A stretch of DNA of 64,000 nt, from positions 200,725 through 264,724 of the forward strand of contig DETD01000019.1 of the NCBI GenBank assembly GCA_002362105.1, given 5' to 3'. Position numbers and translations under genes: made by a program. This document shows positions 7,973 through 16,444 of this stretch, piece by piece. Numbering within the stretch: the stretch's first letter is position 1; the number at the start of each line of letters is the position of its first letter. The notes under the pieces were generated by a model. That model was not told the DNA's origin, did not search any database, and saw only the letters and a program-made list of their open reading frames with translations. This stretch comes from Bacteroidales bacterium UBA3297. Lineage in GTDB: Bacteria; Bacteroidota; Bacteroidia; Bacteroidales; Paludibacteraceae.

Positions 7973-9367
7973 CTATTTAATGGAATCGACTATCGTTATT
8001 CCGTATTTCTTCATGGTGTGGTTTGTGGCAGGAAGGTAAATTAGGAATTCGTCGAAGGCGAAGTAGGTCTTGCCATCCATTTCCATAAGTCCGATGTTGT
8101 CTTCTATCTGGATGTTCTCGAATCCATCGAATGACGATTTGGGAATTTTATAAAAAGCCTGCTCGTCTTCGGTTAACAGGTAGATGTCGTCTTGTGTGAT
8201 GGCATAAATTTCGGGGAAAAACGTGTATTCCAAATGACTATAAGGCTTCTTGATGTTGCAGTTTTTGAACCAGTTCTCGTAAATGTCGATGGTTTTCTGG
8301 TCGGTTATCCGTGTCAAGTTGAGGTTCGCTTTCCAAACCGACGAAGCCATTAGTCTTCTGAATGGAAGTTTAAGCGGAGTTTTGTTTGCTGGTAAATCGG
8401 TATTGTACCAAACATGGTCTTTGTCTGTGTAGGGAATTCCCTTCATACGGTTCTTGATGGCTTCGGGATGCACTATGTAGGCCATAAGACTCCCGTCATC
8501 ATGCTCATAAAGGAAGAGGGTGAAACGGGTGCCGGTCAAGTTGTTACCTGCATCCTTTTGCCAAAAAGTGGCGAAATAGGCGCCGTCGTTTATTGTCGGT
8601 TCTATTTCCCAGAATGTGGTGTTCTGTAGCTTTCCGTCGCATTCATTCCAATAGCCAGAGAGATCTAGGTTGACCACTCTGCTCTTAATTTCAGCGCTAG
8701 CCTCGTAAAGGTTGCCTTGGCTGCTATAAGCTTCGTAGGTGTTTAAAATGGAGGTGATATGGTATAGGAGGGAAAGCCTAGTCTTTTTAGGTTCTTCGCG
8801 GGCGGCAATAATGCTAGGCAGTTTGGCGTATATATCGCAACCTTCGGTGAATTTTTCGAGAAGCGACAGCACCTTCTCAAAAAGAACGTTAATGTCTGTG
8901 ACGTCTCCATTCTTTGAGTCGTAGCCGGGAAGTCCCTTCAGCAAGAATAGAATGAGAAAGGGCACGCTGATGTGCTGCTTTTCAACGGCTCGGTAAATGG
9001 CCTGTTTCTTCCTGCCGATGTTGTTGCGCAAGTATGGAGGGTAGTGGTATCTCAGAAGTTCCAGTGCCACTTCAAACGGATGGCTTCGGCGGGATAAATT
9101 CTCCCTGAAAAATGTCCATGACTTCTGATATTGGATCAGAATGGTCTTTAAATCGAGGTTGCCGTCGGTTTGTTCGTCAATTTCACACGCCAGGTCGCGA
9201 AAAGCGGAGCGAAGGCGTTGAAATGATGTGAAACACCTCTTTATGCCGTTGCTGTGTATGCTTGGGGCCTCTAAAAAGTGTTCGAGCTCGCTAATTGAAT
9301 TGAAGACCAGTCGTGTGTTCGCTATGCACGAAAGCCATTCCTCATATTTGTTTTGGTCTGTCATCAT
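7973..9367 (-). CDS. Uncharacterised protein, about 464 residues
   Basis: The frame can start at 9409, but a good -7 box (TATCTTTG on the minus strand, 9385-9392) lies downstream of that ATG. The true start is therefore the MM pair at 9367/9364 (MMTDQNKYEEWLS). The product has no signal peptide and no membrane segment. The N-terminal 200 residues look helical; the C-terminal half is richer in aromatic and beta-type sequence (TFWEIEPTINDGAYFATFWQ; FTLFLYEHDDGSLMAYIVHP). I recognise no catalytic motif or named domain. It may be a phylum-restricted cytoplasmic protein. It sits between the island and the core genes and could be co-transcribed with the small membrane protein downstream. Confidence 0.65.
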   Translation of the reverse strand: MMTDQNKYEEWLSCIANTRLVFNSISELEHFLEAPSIHSNGIKRCFTSFQRLRSAFRDLACEIDEQTDGNLDLKTILIQYQKSWTFFRENLSRRSHPFEVALELLRYHYPPYLRNNIGRKKQAIYRAVEKQHISVPFLILFLLKGLPGYDSKNGDVTDINVLFEKVLSLLEKFTEGCDIYAKLPSIIAAREEPKKTRLSLLYHITSILNTYEAYSSQGNLYEASAEIKSRVVNLDLSGYWNECDGKLQNTTFWEIEPTINDGAYFATFWQKDAGNNLTGTRFTLFLYEHDDGSLMAYIVHPEAIKNRMKGIPYTDKDHVWYNTDLPANKTPLKLPFRRLMASSVWKANLNLTRITDQKTIDIYENWFKNCNIKKPYSHLEYTFFPEIYAITQDDIYLLTEDEQAFYKIPKSSFDGFENIQIEDNIGLMEMDGKTYFAFDEFLIYLPATNHTMKKYGITIVDSIK

Positions 9368-9384
9368 CTTCTCTGTTAGATTTG

Positions 9385-9392
9385 CAAAGATA
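9385..9392 (-). promoter_or_regulatory. -7 box TATCTTTG for the 7973-9367 gene
   Basis: The plus strand shows CAAAGATA, i.e. TATCTTTG on the minus strand, matching the Bacteroidota TAnnTTTG -7 element. It is 17 bp upstream of the MM start. No clear -33 TTTG is seen at the right spacing. Confidence 0.55.
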
Positions 9393-9626
9393 TAGTATCC
9401 GACACGCAAAAATGTGTGAAAAAATGGGAAAAACGAGGAAATATGGTGTGTTTCTGTTTATATTTTGTAATATTTTACAATAAGCGAACAATTTACTCGC
9501 TTTCGACTGTGATTTTTGTGCTAAATGCACCTTGAAATGATAGGAGACGTGCCCGACTCGGGACGATAAGAAGACTTGCGTTGCATATATTTTCAAATTG
9601 AATGGCGTTTAACTCACATTTTTGAG

Positions 9627-9634
9627 TAAATTTG
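9627..9634 (+). promoter_or_regulatory. -7 box TAAATTTG for the GT117 gene
   Basis: TAAATTTG matches TAnnTTTG and lies 60 bp before the ATG at 9695. A clear TTTG -33 partner is lacking. The rest of the 9410-9694 gap shows nothing else I can name. Confidence 0.5.
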
Positions 9635-9694
9635 CAATCAAATTGCCGTAAAAGGCGTTTATAAAAGAGAATACAAAAGAATTCTTAAATATAA

Positions 9695-12600
9695 ATGAAA
9701 CGTTTTAAACAGTTAAACAACGCTGTCGGGTGGGTAGTTTGTGCCATTGCCTGTGCAGTGTACTTAATGACGATTGAGCCAACAGCCAGTTTCTGGGACT
9801 GTGGCGAGTTCATTGCTACATCTTACAAAATGGAAATCGGTCACCCACCTGGTGCACCATTCTTTATGATGCTGGGCCGTATTTGTTCTTTGTTCGCATC
9901 CGACCCTTCGCAGGTGGCGATGATGGTGAATGCCTTCTCTGCTCTCTGTAGTGGTTTTACCATCTTGTTCTTGTTTTGGACTATTACCCATATTGCCCGC
10001 CGCATTGAGGTGCCTAACGAGGTCTTCAAGAGCGAAGGCGAAGTTTCAATGGGCAAGATTATCGGCATTCTGGGTGCCGGTGTTGTAGGCGCATTGGCTT
10101 ACACTTTCTCCGATACGTTCTGGTTCTCGGCCGTCGAGGGTGAGGTTTATGCCTCTTCTTCACTGTTTACCGCCGTTGTTTACTGGTGTATGTTGAAGTG
10201 GGAAGACTGTGCCGACGAACCTTATGCAAACCGTTGGTTGGTGCTCATCGCTTACCTGATGGGTTTGTCAATCGGTGTGCATTTGTTGAACCTGCTTTCT
10301 ATTCCGGTTCTGGTATTGGTTTACTATTACCGCAAGACCGAGAATCCGTCTACTAAGGGCACTATTGTTGCGCTGGTGGTATCTTGTTTCATCTTGGTTG
10401 CTATCCTTTACGGTCTTATTCCGGGCTTCGCCCAGGTTGCCGGTTGGTTCGAGTTGGCGTTCGTCAACGTATTGGGCTTGCCTTACAACACGGGTGTAGT
10501 GGTCTATGCGCTTATCCTTATCGGTTTGTTGGTATGTGGAATTGTCCTTACCAGCGAAAACAAGGCGTTGATTAATGATAGCGTAGCCCGCGGCAGCAAA
10601 CAGCACCTTACCGTGTTGGGTGTCTTCGTAGGAGCCATCATATTGCTGGGTATTCCGTTCTTCGGCTCAGGAACCGGCAAGCATATCTTCCTTGCCCTCT
10701 TGTTGGTAGGCGCGTTGGTTTATGTCCTTCACAAGCATGGCGAAAGCGTGCAGCTCCCTATGCTCAACACTGTTCTTGTTTGTTGCGCAATGGTGCTGAT
10801 GGGCTATTCAACTTATGCCCCACTAGTTATCCGTTCTGCGGCTAATCCGACGATGGACGAGAACTCGCCAGACGATGTGTTCTCGCTGAAGAGCTATTTG
10901 AACCGTGAGCAGTATGGCGACCGTCCGCTCTTCTATGGCGAGTCGTATGCTGCCGACTATCACCGTGTGAACAATGGTAACGGACAGTGGAGTGTCGACA
11001 TTGAAGAAGGGGAAGCCCTCTATGCGAAAGCCATCAAGGAAAACGAAAGTGAGGACGACCACTATGTACTGTACGACCATAAGAAAGATTACAAGTACTG
11101 TCCTGAATTCAATATGTTGTTCCCTCGTATGTACAGCCGTCAGGGCTCGCACGTCAGCGCATACAAAGAGTGGGGCGCTGTTGGCAAGGGCAAGCAGATT
11201 GTTTACCAGAATATGGGCCAGACACAGACTGCTAATGTGCCAACCCAGCTCAACAACATCAGGTTCTTCCTGACCTACCAGGTGGGCTTTATGTACTGGC
11301 GCTACTTTATGTGGAACTTTGTCGGACGACAGAACGATATTCAGAGCCACGGCGAAATTGTGCACGGTAACTGGTGCAGCGGTATTCCGTTTGTCGACAA
11401 CCTGCTTGTTGGTGGCGATGCCGACCAGATGCCAGACCAGTTGAAGAACAACAAAGGACACAACTGCTATTACTTCTTGCCGCTTATCCTCGGTATTCTC
11501 GGTATCTTGTACCAGTTTGGCCGCGACGACAAGAATAACAAGGTTAGCATGCAGACGTTCTGGCAGGTTTGTATCTTGTTCGTGCTGACCGGCTTGGCTA
11601 TTGTGGTTTATTTGAACCAGACTCCTTACCAGCCTCGTGAGCGTGACTACGCGTATGCGGGCTCGTTCTACGCGTTTGCTATTTGGATTGGTTTGGGCGT
11701 TATGTTTATATACGGTTTGATAAAGAAATGGTTGAACCCTCAGGTGGCCGCTGCTATTGCTTCTGTGGCTTGTCTGGGTGTTCCTGTGCTGATGGCACAG
11801 CAGAACTGGGACGACCACGACCGCTCGAACCGCTACACCTGCCGCGACTTCGGTGGCGACTATTTGCGCTCGCTGGCTCCGAATGCCATTATTTTCACCA
11901 ATGGCGATAACGATACCTTCCCACTCTGGTACAACCAGGAAGTGGAAGGTGACTGCAAAGACGACTCGTTGAAGGCACAGTACCAGAACAAGCGTGTGGC
12001 TAACCTCAGCTACTTGCAGATGGCATGGTACGTTGCCCAAATGACACGCGATGCTTACGACTCAAAGGGCTTCGACTTGTCGCTTAAAGAGTCAGATTAC
12101 TCAATGGGCAAACTCGATGTGGCTTATGTTGTCGACTTGTTCCAGGGACAGGCTATCAGCGTAAAAGACGCAATCTCTCTGCTGACCAGCAGCGAGTCGC
12201 AGGCTAAAATCAAGCAGCGTGTGGGTATGTCGAACGAAGACGCAGCCGTTGTCCCTTGTTCGCACCTCTTCTTGGAAGTAGACTCAGCCGAGGCTGTGAA
12301 TAATGCCGGTGCCGATCCTGCCAAGATTCACAATGAATTGAACATATTCCGTTTCGACCAGCAGACAGCCATCTTGAACAACAAGAAGTTGAGCAATGCC
12401 GAGAAAAACGAAGAACTCAGTAAACTGCCTGGGTTGAAGACTTACCGTATCAACATCGACTTGTCGAACAAGCGCTACCTTGGCAAGCAGGAGATTTTCA
12501 TCCTCGACATGCTGGCTAACAACCACTGGAAGCGCCCTGTCTACTATGCGGTTACCGTGGGTAGCGAAAGCAAGTTGGGCTTGCAGCCTTACTTCCGTCT

Positions 12601-13198
12601 CGAGGGTATGGCTTACCGTGTAATGCCTTACCGTTGTGGTGGACGTTGTGCGACCGACATCATGTACAACAATATGATGAAGAAGTTCGAGTTCGGCAAC
12701 GCTAGCGACCCTAACGTTTACCTCGAGGAGAATAACCTGCGTATGTGCTCTACCTTCCGCAATATGTTCGTTATGTTGGCAAGCGACCTTTATGAAGAGG
12801 GCAAGCGCGACAGTGCGAAGGCTGTGCTCGACTATGCGCTGACCAAGCTGCCAATCTCGACAGTGCCACTTGGTGAGTACGACCTGGGTATGGTTGACCT
12901 CTACTACCGGTTGAACCAGACTGCGACCGCAGACAAGTATGCTTCTGAGATCATCAATAATTCTGCTCAGTTTGTGACCTGGTTGTCTACCCTGAAACCT
13001 AATAAGTTGCGTACTGCCAATAGCGAGTTCACCAGACAGCGTAGGGTTTTGCAGACCATGAATTCGTTAACCAAGCAGTATGGCCGTACAAATCTGGCTC
13101 TACGTTGCGAAGATGCGCTGAAAGCCTCTGACGCCGCTTTCCAGTATGTAGTCAACACGGTTTCACCTGAATTGATGCCAGAAGACGAAGAGGAGTAA
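9695..13198 (+). CDS. DUF2723 family protein (GT117-type membrane glycosyltransferase)
   Basis: A 1167-residue membrane protein of the DUF2723 (PF11028) family, known in Bacteroidota and classed with GT-C-fold glycosyltransferases (GT117) resembling protein O-mannosyltransferases. The family hallmark is at the N-terminus: SFWDCGEFIA (about 32-41, with D35 and E38 as likely catalytic acids) followed by GHPPGAPFF (49-57). Many transmembrane helices follow over the first 400 residues and again near 590-700. The C-terminal third is soluble and probably periplasmic. The family is thought to transfer sugar from a lipid carrier to exported proteins; the substrate here is unknown. The NodB-type deacetylase begins 6 bp after the stop, so the two form an operon. 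Base composition is clearly more G/C-rich than the island to the left, consistent with a core gene. Confidence 0.88.
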   Translation: MKRFKQLNNAVGWVVCAIACAVYLMTIEPTASFWDCGEFIATSYKMEIGHPPGAPFFMMLGRICSLFASDPSQVAMMVNAFSALCSGFTILFLFWTITHIARRIEVPNEVFKSEGEVSMGKIIGILGAGVVGALAYTFSDTFWFSAVEGEVYASSSLFTAVVYWCMLKWEDCADEPYANRWLVLIAYLMGLSIGVHLLNLLSIPVLVLVYYYRKTENPSTKGTIVALVVSCFILVAILYGLIPGFAQVAGWFELAFVNVLGLPYNTGVVVYALILIGLLVCGIVLTSENKALINDSVARGSKQHLTVLGVFVGAIILLGIPFFGSGTGKHIFLALLLVGALVYVLHKHGESVQLPMLNTVLVCCAMVLMGYSTYAPLVIRSAANPTMDENSPDDVFSLKSYLNREQYGDRPLFYGESYAADYHRVNNGNGQWSVDIEEGEALYAKAIKENESEDDHYVLYDHKKDYKYCPEFNMLFPRMYSRQGSHVSAYKEWGAVGKGKQIVYQNMGQTQTANVPTQLNNIRFFLTYQVGFMYWRYFMWNFVGRQNDIQSHGEIVHGNWCSGIPFVDNLLVGGDADQMPDQLKNNKGHNCYYFLPLILGILGILYQFGRDDKNNKVSMQTFWQVCILFVLTGLAIVVYLNQTPYQPRERDYAYAGSFYAFAIWIGLGVMFIYGLIKKWLNPQVAAAIASVACLGVPVLMAQQNWDDHDRSNRYTCRDFGGDYLRSLAPNAIIFTNGDNDTFPLWYNQEVEGDCKDDSLKAQYQNKRVANLSYLQMAWYVAQMTRDAYDSKGFDLSLKESDYSMGKLDVAYVVDLFQGQAISVKDAISLLTSSESQAKIKQRVGMSNEDAAVVPCSHLFLEVDSAEAVNNAGADPAKIHNELNIFRFDQQTAILNNKKLSNAEKNEELSKLPGLKTYRINIDLSNKRYLGKQEIFILDMLANNHWKRPVYYAVTVGSESKLGLQPYFRLEGMAYRVMPYRCGGRCATDIMYNNMMKKFEFGNASDPNVYLEENNLRMCSTFRNMFVMLASDLYEEGKRDSAKAVLDYALTKLPISTVPLGEYDLGMVDLYYRLNQTATADKYASEIINNSAQFVTWLSTLKPNKLRTANSEFTRQRRVLQTMNSLTKQYGRTNLALRCEDALKASDAAFQYVVNTVSPELMPEDEEE

Positions 13199-13204
13199 GA
13201 AGGC

Positions 13205-13822
13205 ATGTTATCGTTTATAGAACACCCTCCGCGCTTCTTCCGCAAGTTTTTCCCTTACGGGTTCTGGTATTGTCCGCAGTCGCAAAAAACGGTGTACCTG
13301 ACTTTCGACGATGGACCTATTCCAGAAGTGACGCCATGGGTGTTGGAGGTGTTGGACCGGTATAACGTCAAGGCTACCTTCTTTATGGTGGGCGACAATG
13401 TGCGCAAACACCCCGATGTCTTCAAAATGGTGAAAGATGCCGGGCACAGTATAGGTAACCATACGTTCAACCATGTGCAGGGGTTCAAGATGAAGACGGC
13501 CGACTATGTGGCTAATGTGGAACTGGCCGACGCCTATATCCACTCGCATTTGTTCCGACCTCCCCACGGACAGTTTTTCAAACGTTTGTGGAAGGCCATA
13601 TCGCCCAAGTACAAGGTGGTTTTTTGGGATGTCGTTACCCGCGACTACAACAAGAGCCTTTCGGGCGAGTATGTGCTGAACGTGGTGAAACGTTTTACAC
13701 GTAACGGTTCGGTAATCGTGTTCCACGATTCGCTGAAAAGTGAAGAACGGTTGCGGTATGCGCTGCCAAAGGCCATTGAGTGGCTCATAGGGCAGGGTTA
13801 CCGCTTCGATGTGGTAGACTGA
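13205..13822 (+). CDS. Polysaccharide deacetylase family protein (NodB homology domain)
   Basis: A 205-residue carbohydrate esterase 4 type enzyme. All five NodB motifs are visible: TFDDGP at 33-38 (catalytic base and metal Asp), NHTFNH at 85-90 (metal histidines 86 and 90), RPPHG at 118-122, WDVVTRDYN from 141, and IVFHDS at 171-176. Members remove N-acetyl groups from chitin-like or peptidoglycan sugars using a metal ion. No cleavable signal peptide is obvious; the N-terminus is short and aromatic. It starts 6 bp after the GT117 gene and shares its transcript, which suggests work on an envelope glycan, though the substrate is not shown. A strong terminator follows at 13843-13884. Confidence 0.9.
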   Translation: MLSFIEHPPRFFRKFFPYGFWYCPQSQKTVYLTFDDGPIPEVTPWVLEVLDRYNVKATFFMVGDNVRKHPDVFKMVKDAGHSIGNHTFNHVQGFKMKTADYVANVELADAYIHSHLFRPPHGQFFKRLWKAISPKYKVVFWDVVTRDYNKSLSGEYVLNVVKRFTRNGSVIVFHDSLKSEERLRYALPKAIEWLIGQGYRFDVVD

Positions 13823-13842
13823 GGTCTGCCGCTATAAAAAAT

Positions 13843-13884
13843 GAAAATCGCCTCTACCGGCAATTGCCGGTAGAGGCGATTTTC
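13843..13884 (+). terminator. Strong perfect hairpin terminator
   Basis: A perfect 42-bp inverted repeat: GAAAATCGCCTCTACCGG is mirrored as CCGGTAGAGGCGATTTTC around a CAATTG centre. It lies 20 bp after the deacetylase stop, and the A and T ends make it able to act in both directions. Confidence 0.9.
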
Positions 13885-13921
13885 GTTGCCCGTATATACT
13901 ATTCCTTTGGGCTTGTTTTAT

Positions 13922-13929
13922 TATTTTTG
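13922..13929 (+). promoter_or_regulatory. -7 box TATTTTTG for the antiporter gene
   Basis: TATTTTTG matches TAnnTTTG and is 42 bp upstream of the ATG at 13972. The nearest TTTG upstream (13906-13909) is too close to be a normal -33 element. Confidence 0.45.
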
Positions 13930-13971
13930 TATAGCAATTCATTTTTATAAACACCTCCGACAGACATCCTT

Positions 13972-16260
13972 ATGGAAGAATTCCCACTTATAGTCTCCGA
14001 TTTGGCCCTCATCCTCGTTGCTGCGAGTGTGACTACCATCTTGTTCAAATGGCTGAAACAGCCGGTTATTTTGGGCTATATTATGGCGGGTCTCGTTATC
14101 AGCCGGCAGATTCATCTGACGCCCGATGTGGCCGATACGGCAAATATAGGTACCTGGAGTGAGTTGGGCGTCATCTTCCTAATGTTCGGTCTGGGCTTGG
14201 AGTTCAGCTTCAAGAAGTTGCTGAGTGTGGGGCGCAATGCCCTTATTGCCGCCGTAGTCATTATTCCCGGTATGATTATTTTCGGCACGCTGGTCGGACT
14301 TGTCCTGGGCTGGACCCTGACCAACAGCCTGCTGCTGGGTGGTATGATCAGCATGTCGAGCACGGCCATCATTATGAAGGCTTTCGACGATATGGGGCTG
14401 CGTACACAGAAGTTTACCCAGTTGGTGCTTGGTGTGCTTATTTTTGAAGACCTTATCGCCATCTTGTTGCTGGTGATTATTTCCACCACGGCAGTCAGCA
14501 AGAGTTTTGAGGGCGGACAACTGCTGTTTGCCTTGGCAAAGTTGTCCTTCTTTATGGTGCTGTGGGTGCTGAGTGGCATCTTTATTCTGCCGTCGTTGCT
14601 GAAGGTTTTGAAAAAGAGGGATATCTTGAACGACGAAACGCTTATGGTGATTGCGTTGGGCCTCTGCTTCCTGATGGTTATTGTGGCCACTTATGTCGGT
14701 TTCTCTTCCGAACTTGGCGCCTTTGTCATGGGCTCTGTCTTTGCCGAAACGGTAGAGGCCGAGCGTATTGAGAAGGTGGTGAAGCCGATGAAGGACCTTT
14801 TCGGCGCAGTTTTCTTCGTGTCGGTGGGTATGATGATCGACTTGTCGATTTTGGGTGAGTATACCCTCGAGATAGTCGTCATCTCGCTGGCTGTGGTTGC
14901 CGGGCAGATATTTTTCGCATCGTGCGGTTTCCTGTTGTCGGGTCAGACCCTTAAAACATCAATCCAGTCTAGCTTTTGCTTGACCCAGGTGGGCGAGTTC
15001 GCGTTTATTATCGCCATGCTGGGAACCAACTTGGGTTTGTTAGACAAGTACGTCTATCCGGTTATAGTGGCGGTGTCTGTAATAACCATTTTCGTTACCC
15101 CTTTCATCATGAAGTCGGCGATGCCGTTCTATGGTTTCCTCGACCGCAAGCTGACCCCAAAACAGAAACTGTTTTTGGAACGTACCAACCTGAATGCGGG
15201 TGTCAGTGTGCATAACGAGAATATGTGGCAGCAACTGTTGTCGTCTATCTTCCGTATAGTGGGGGTGTATTCGGTCATCATCGTGTTCGTGTTGCTGGTT
15301 TATTGCAAGTATTTGCTCCCAATGGTGACGAAGATGGGCTTCTGGCCGAAGACTGCGTTGGCGGTAGCCACCATTTTAGTGATGGCGCCTTTCTTGCGTG
15401 CCATTATCGCGAAAAAGAACCATTCGCGCGAATACAAGTTCCTGCTGGCTAGCAACAAGACCAACATTGCGCCGCTTATGGCCTTGTCGTTGGTGCGTTT
15501 CCTGTTGGCTGTTTTCTTTGTAGTGTTTTTGCTCATAAAAACGTATAACACAGCAACGGGTATGTTGTTCGCCTTGGCTACCATACTGGTTATGGCCATG
15601 TTCTCGTCGCGTTTTCTCAAGATGTATTCAATCCGTCTTGAGCGTCGTTTCTTCTCGAATTTGAATCAGCGCGAATACGAGGCCGACAAACAGATAAAGG
15701 CCGGGCAGGTATTCCGTAATGCGCGCCTCTCCAGCCGTTTGCAGGCCTACGACTTGCACCTGTCGAGCTTTGAGGTCGCACCCGATAGTCCTGTTTGCGG
15801 AAAAACACTGATTGAGTCCGACTTCCGACGCAAATACGGGGTTCATGTGGTCTCGATTATCAGGGGTCCATACCGTATCAATATCCCGGGCGGACGTGAA
15901 CAGCTCTTCCCTGCCGACAAGGTGCTGGTGCTTGGTTCTGACAAACAGTTGGCCGAAATTGAGGGCATGTTCCAGTCGAAACTGCGTGTTGGAGAGGAAC
16001 CGTTGAACCAGGAGGTCAGCCTTGAACAGCTGGAAATATCCAAATTCAATCCGCTGGTTGGCAAAACTATCTTGGAAAGCGGCATCCGCGACTATAACAA
16101 GTGTTTGGTGGTGGGCATTGAACGTGATACCGAGTCGATGATGAACCCCGATGTGAGAACTCAGTTCCAGGCGGGAGACGTGATTTGGATTGTTGGCGAA
16201 AAAGACCGGATACGCGAACTGATGAATACTGACACGGTGTCGATTATGGAATCAAACTAA
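13972..16260 (+). CDS. CPA2-family monovalent cation:proton antiporter with two RCK-C (TrkA-C) domains
   Basis: A 762-residue membrane protein. Residues about 5-385 form a Na+/H+ exchanger domain of the KefB/CPA2 type with about 12 helices (signatures ILGYIMAGLVI, LGVIFLMFGLGLEFS, SELGAFVMGSVFAETVEA, CLTQVGEFAFIIAM). Residues about 420-540 add four further membrane helices. Two regulatory TrkA-C domains follow, about 585-665 and 675-755, each ending in a V-L-V-L or VIWIVG core strand. It probably exchanges K+ or Na+ for H+ across the inner membrane, gated by a ligand bound at the RCK-C domains. No RCK-N Rossmann domain is visible, so control differs from classical KefB/KefC. It is monocistronic: terminator upstream, transposase unit downstream. 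Confidence 0.88.
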   Translation: MEEFPLIVSDLALILVAASVTTILFKWLKQPVILGYIMAGLVISRQIHLTPDVADTANIGTWSELGVIFLMFGLGLEFSFKKLLSVGRNALIAAVVIIPGMIIFGTLVGLVLGWTLTNSLLLGGMISMSSTAIIMKAFDDMGLRTQKFTQLVLGVLIFEDLIAILLLVIISTTAVSKSFEGGQLLFALAKLSFFMVLWVLSGIFILPSLLKVLKKRDILNDETLMVIALGLCFLMVIVATYVGFSSELGAFVMGSVFAETVEAERIEKVVKPMKDLFGAVFFVSVGMMIDLSILGEYTLEIVVISLAVVAGQIFFASCGFLLSGQTLKTSIQSSFCLTQVGEFAFIIAMLGTNLGLLDKYVYPVIVAVSVITIFVTPFIMKSAMPFYGFLDRKLTPKQKLFLERTNLNAGVSVHNENMWQQLLSSIFRIVGVYSVIIVFVLLVYCKYLLPMVTKMGFWPKTALAVATILVMAPFLRAIIAKKNHSREYKFLLASNKTNIAPLMALSLVRFLLAVFFVVFLLIKTYNTATGMLFALATILVMAMFSSRFLKMYSIRLERRFFSNLNQREYEADKQIKAGQVFRNARLSSRLQAYDLHLSSFEVAPDSPVCGKTLIESDFRRKYGVHVVSIIRGPYRINIPGGREQLFPADKVLVLGSDKQLAEIEGMFQSKLRVGEEPLNQEVSLEQLEISKFNPLVGKTILESGIRDYNKCLVVGIERDTESMMNPDVRTQFQAGDVIWIVGEKDRIRELMNTDTVSIMESN

Positions 16261-16302
16261 ATAGATGGTTCTAATGTAGTGCCTACAAATAAAAATACAC
16301 TT

Positions 16303-16440
16303 ATGAAAAAGATATTCGTTATATGTTGAAATACCATTGCCCATAAGTTGCCCAACAATGCTTTGAAGGACAAAATGAACGACCGAGAGATGTGCCTGAC
16401 AGCCATCAATTTTTCATACTATCACGAACAGAAAGTGTAG
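16303..16440 (+). pseudogene. Short broken ORF with in-frame TGA
   Basis: ATG at 16303 starts MKKIFVIC, then TGA at 16327-16329. The same frame continues as protein-like sequence NTIAHKLPNNALKDKMNDRE and on to YYHEQKV before TAG at 16438-16440, 46 codons in all. It looks like a small gene, or the end of a larger one, broken by one stop. It ends 4 bp before the RAYT gene. I do not recognise the family. Confidence 0.35.
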
Positions 16441-16444
16441 AGGG

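Noticed and set aside
10823..12040. A 405-codon minus-strand open frame antisense to the GT117 gene
   Set aside because: It is fully covered by a well-supported gene, with odd His/Gln/Arg/Val composition and no recognisable family.
16327..16329. TGA as a selenocysteine codon
   Set aside because: There is no visible selenocysteine insertion hairpin of the right form, the reading frame is tiny, and no selenoprotein family matches. A nonsense mutation is simpler.
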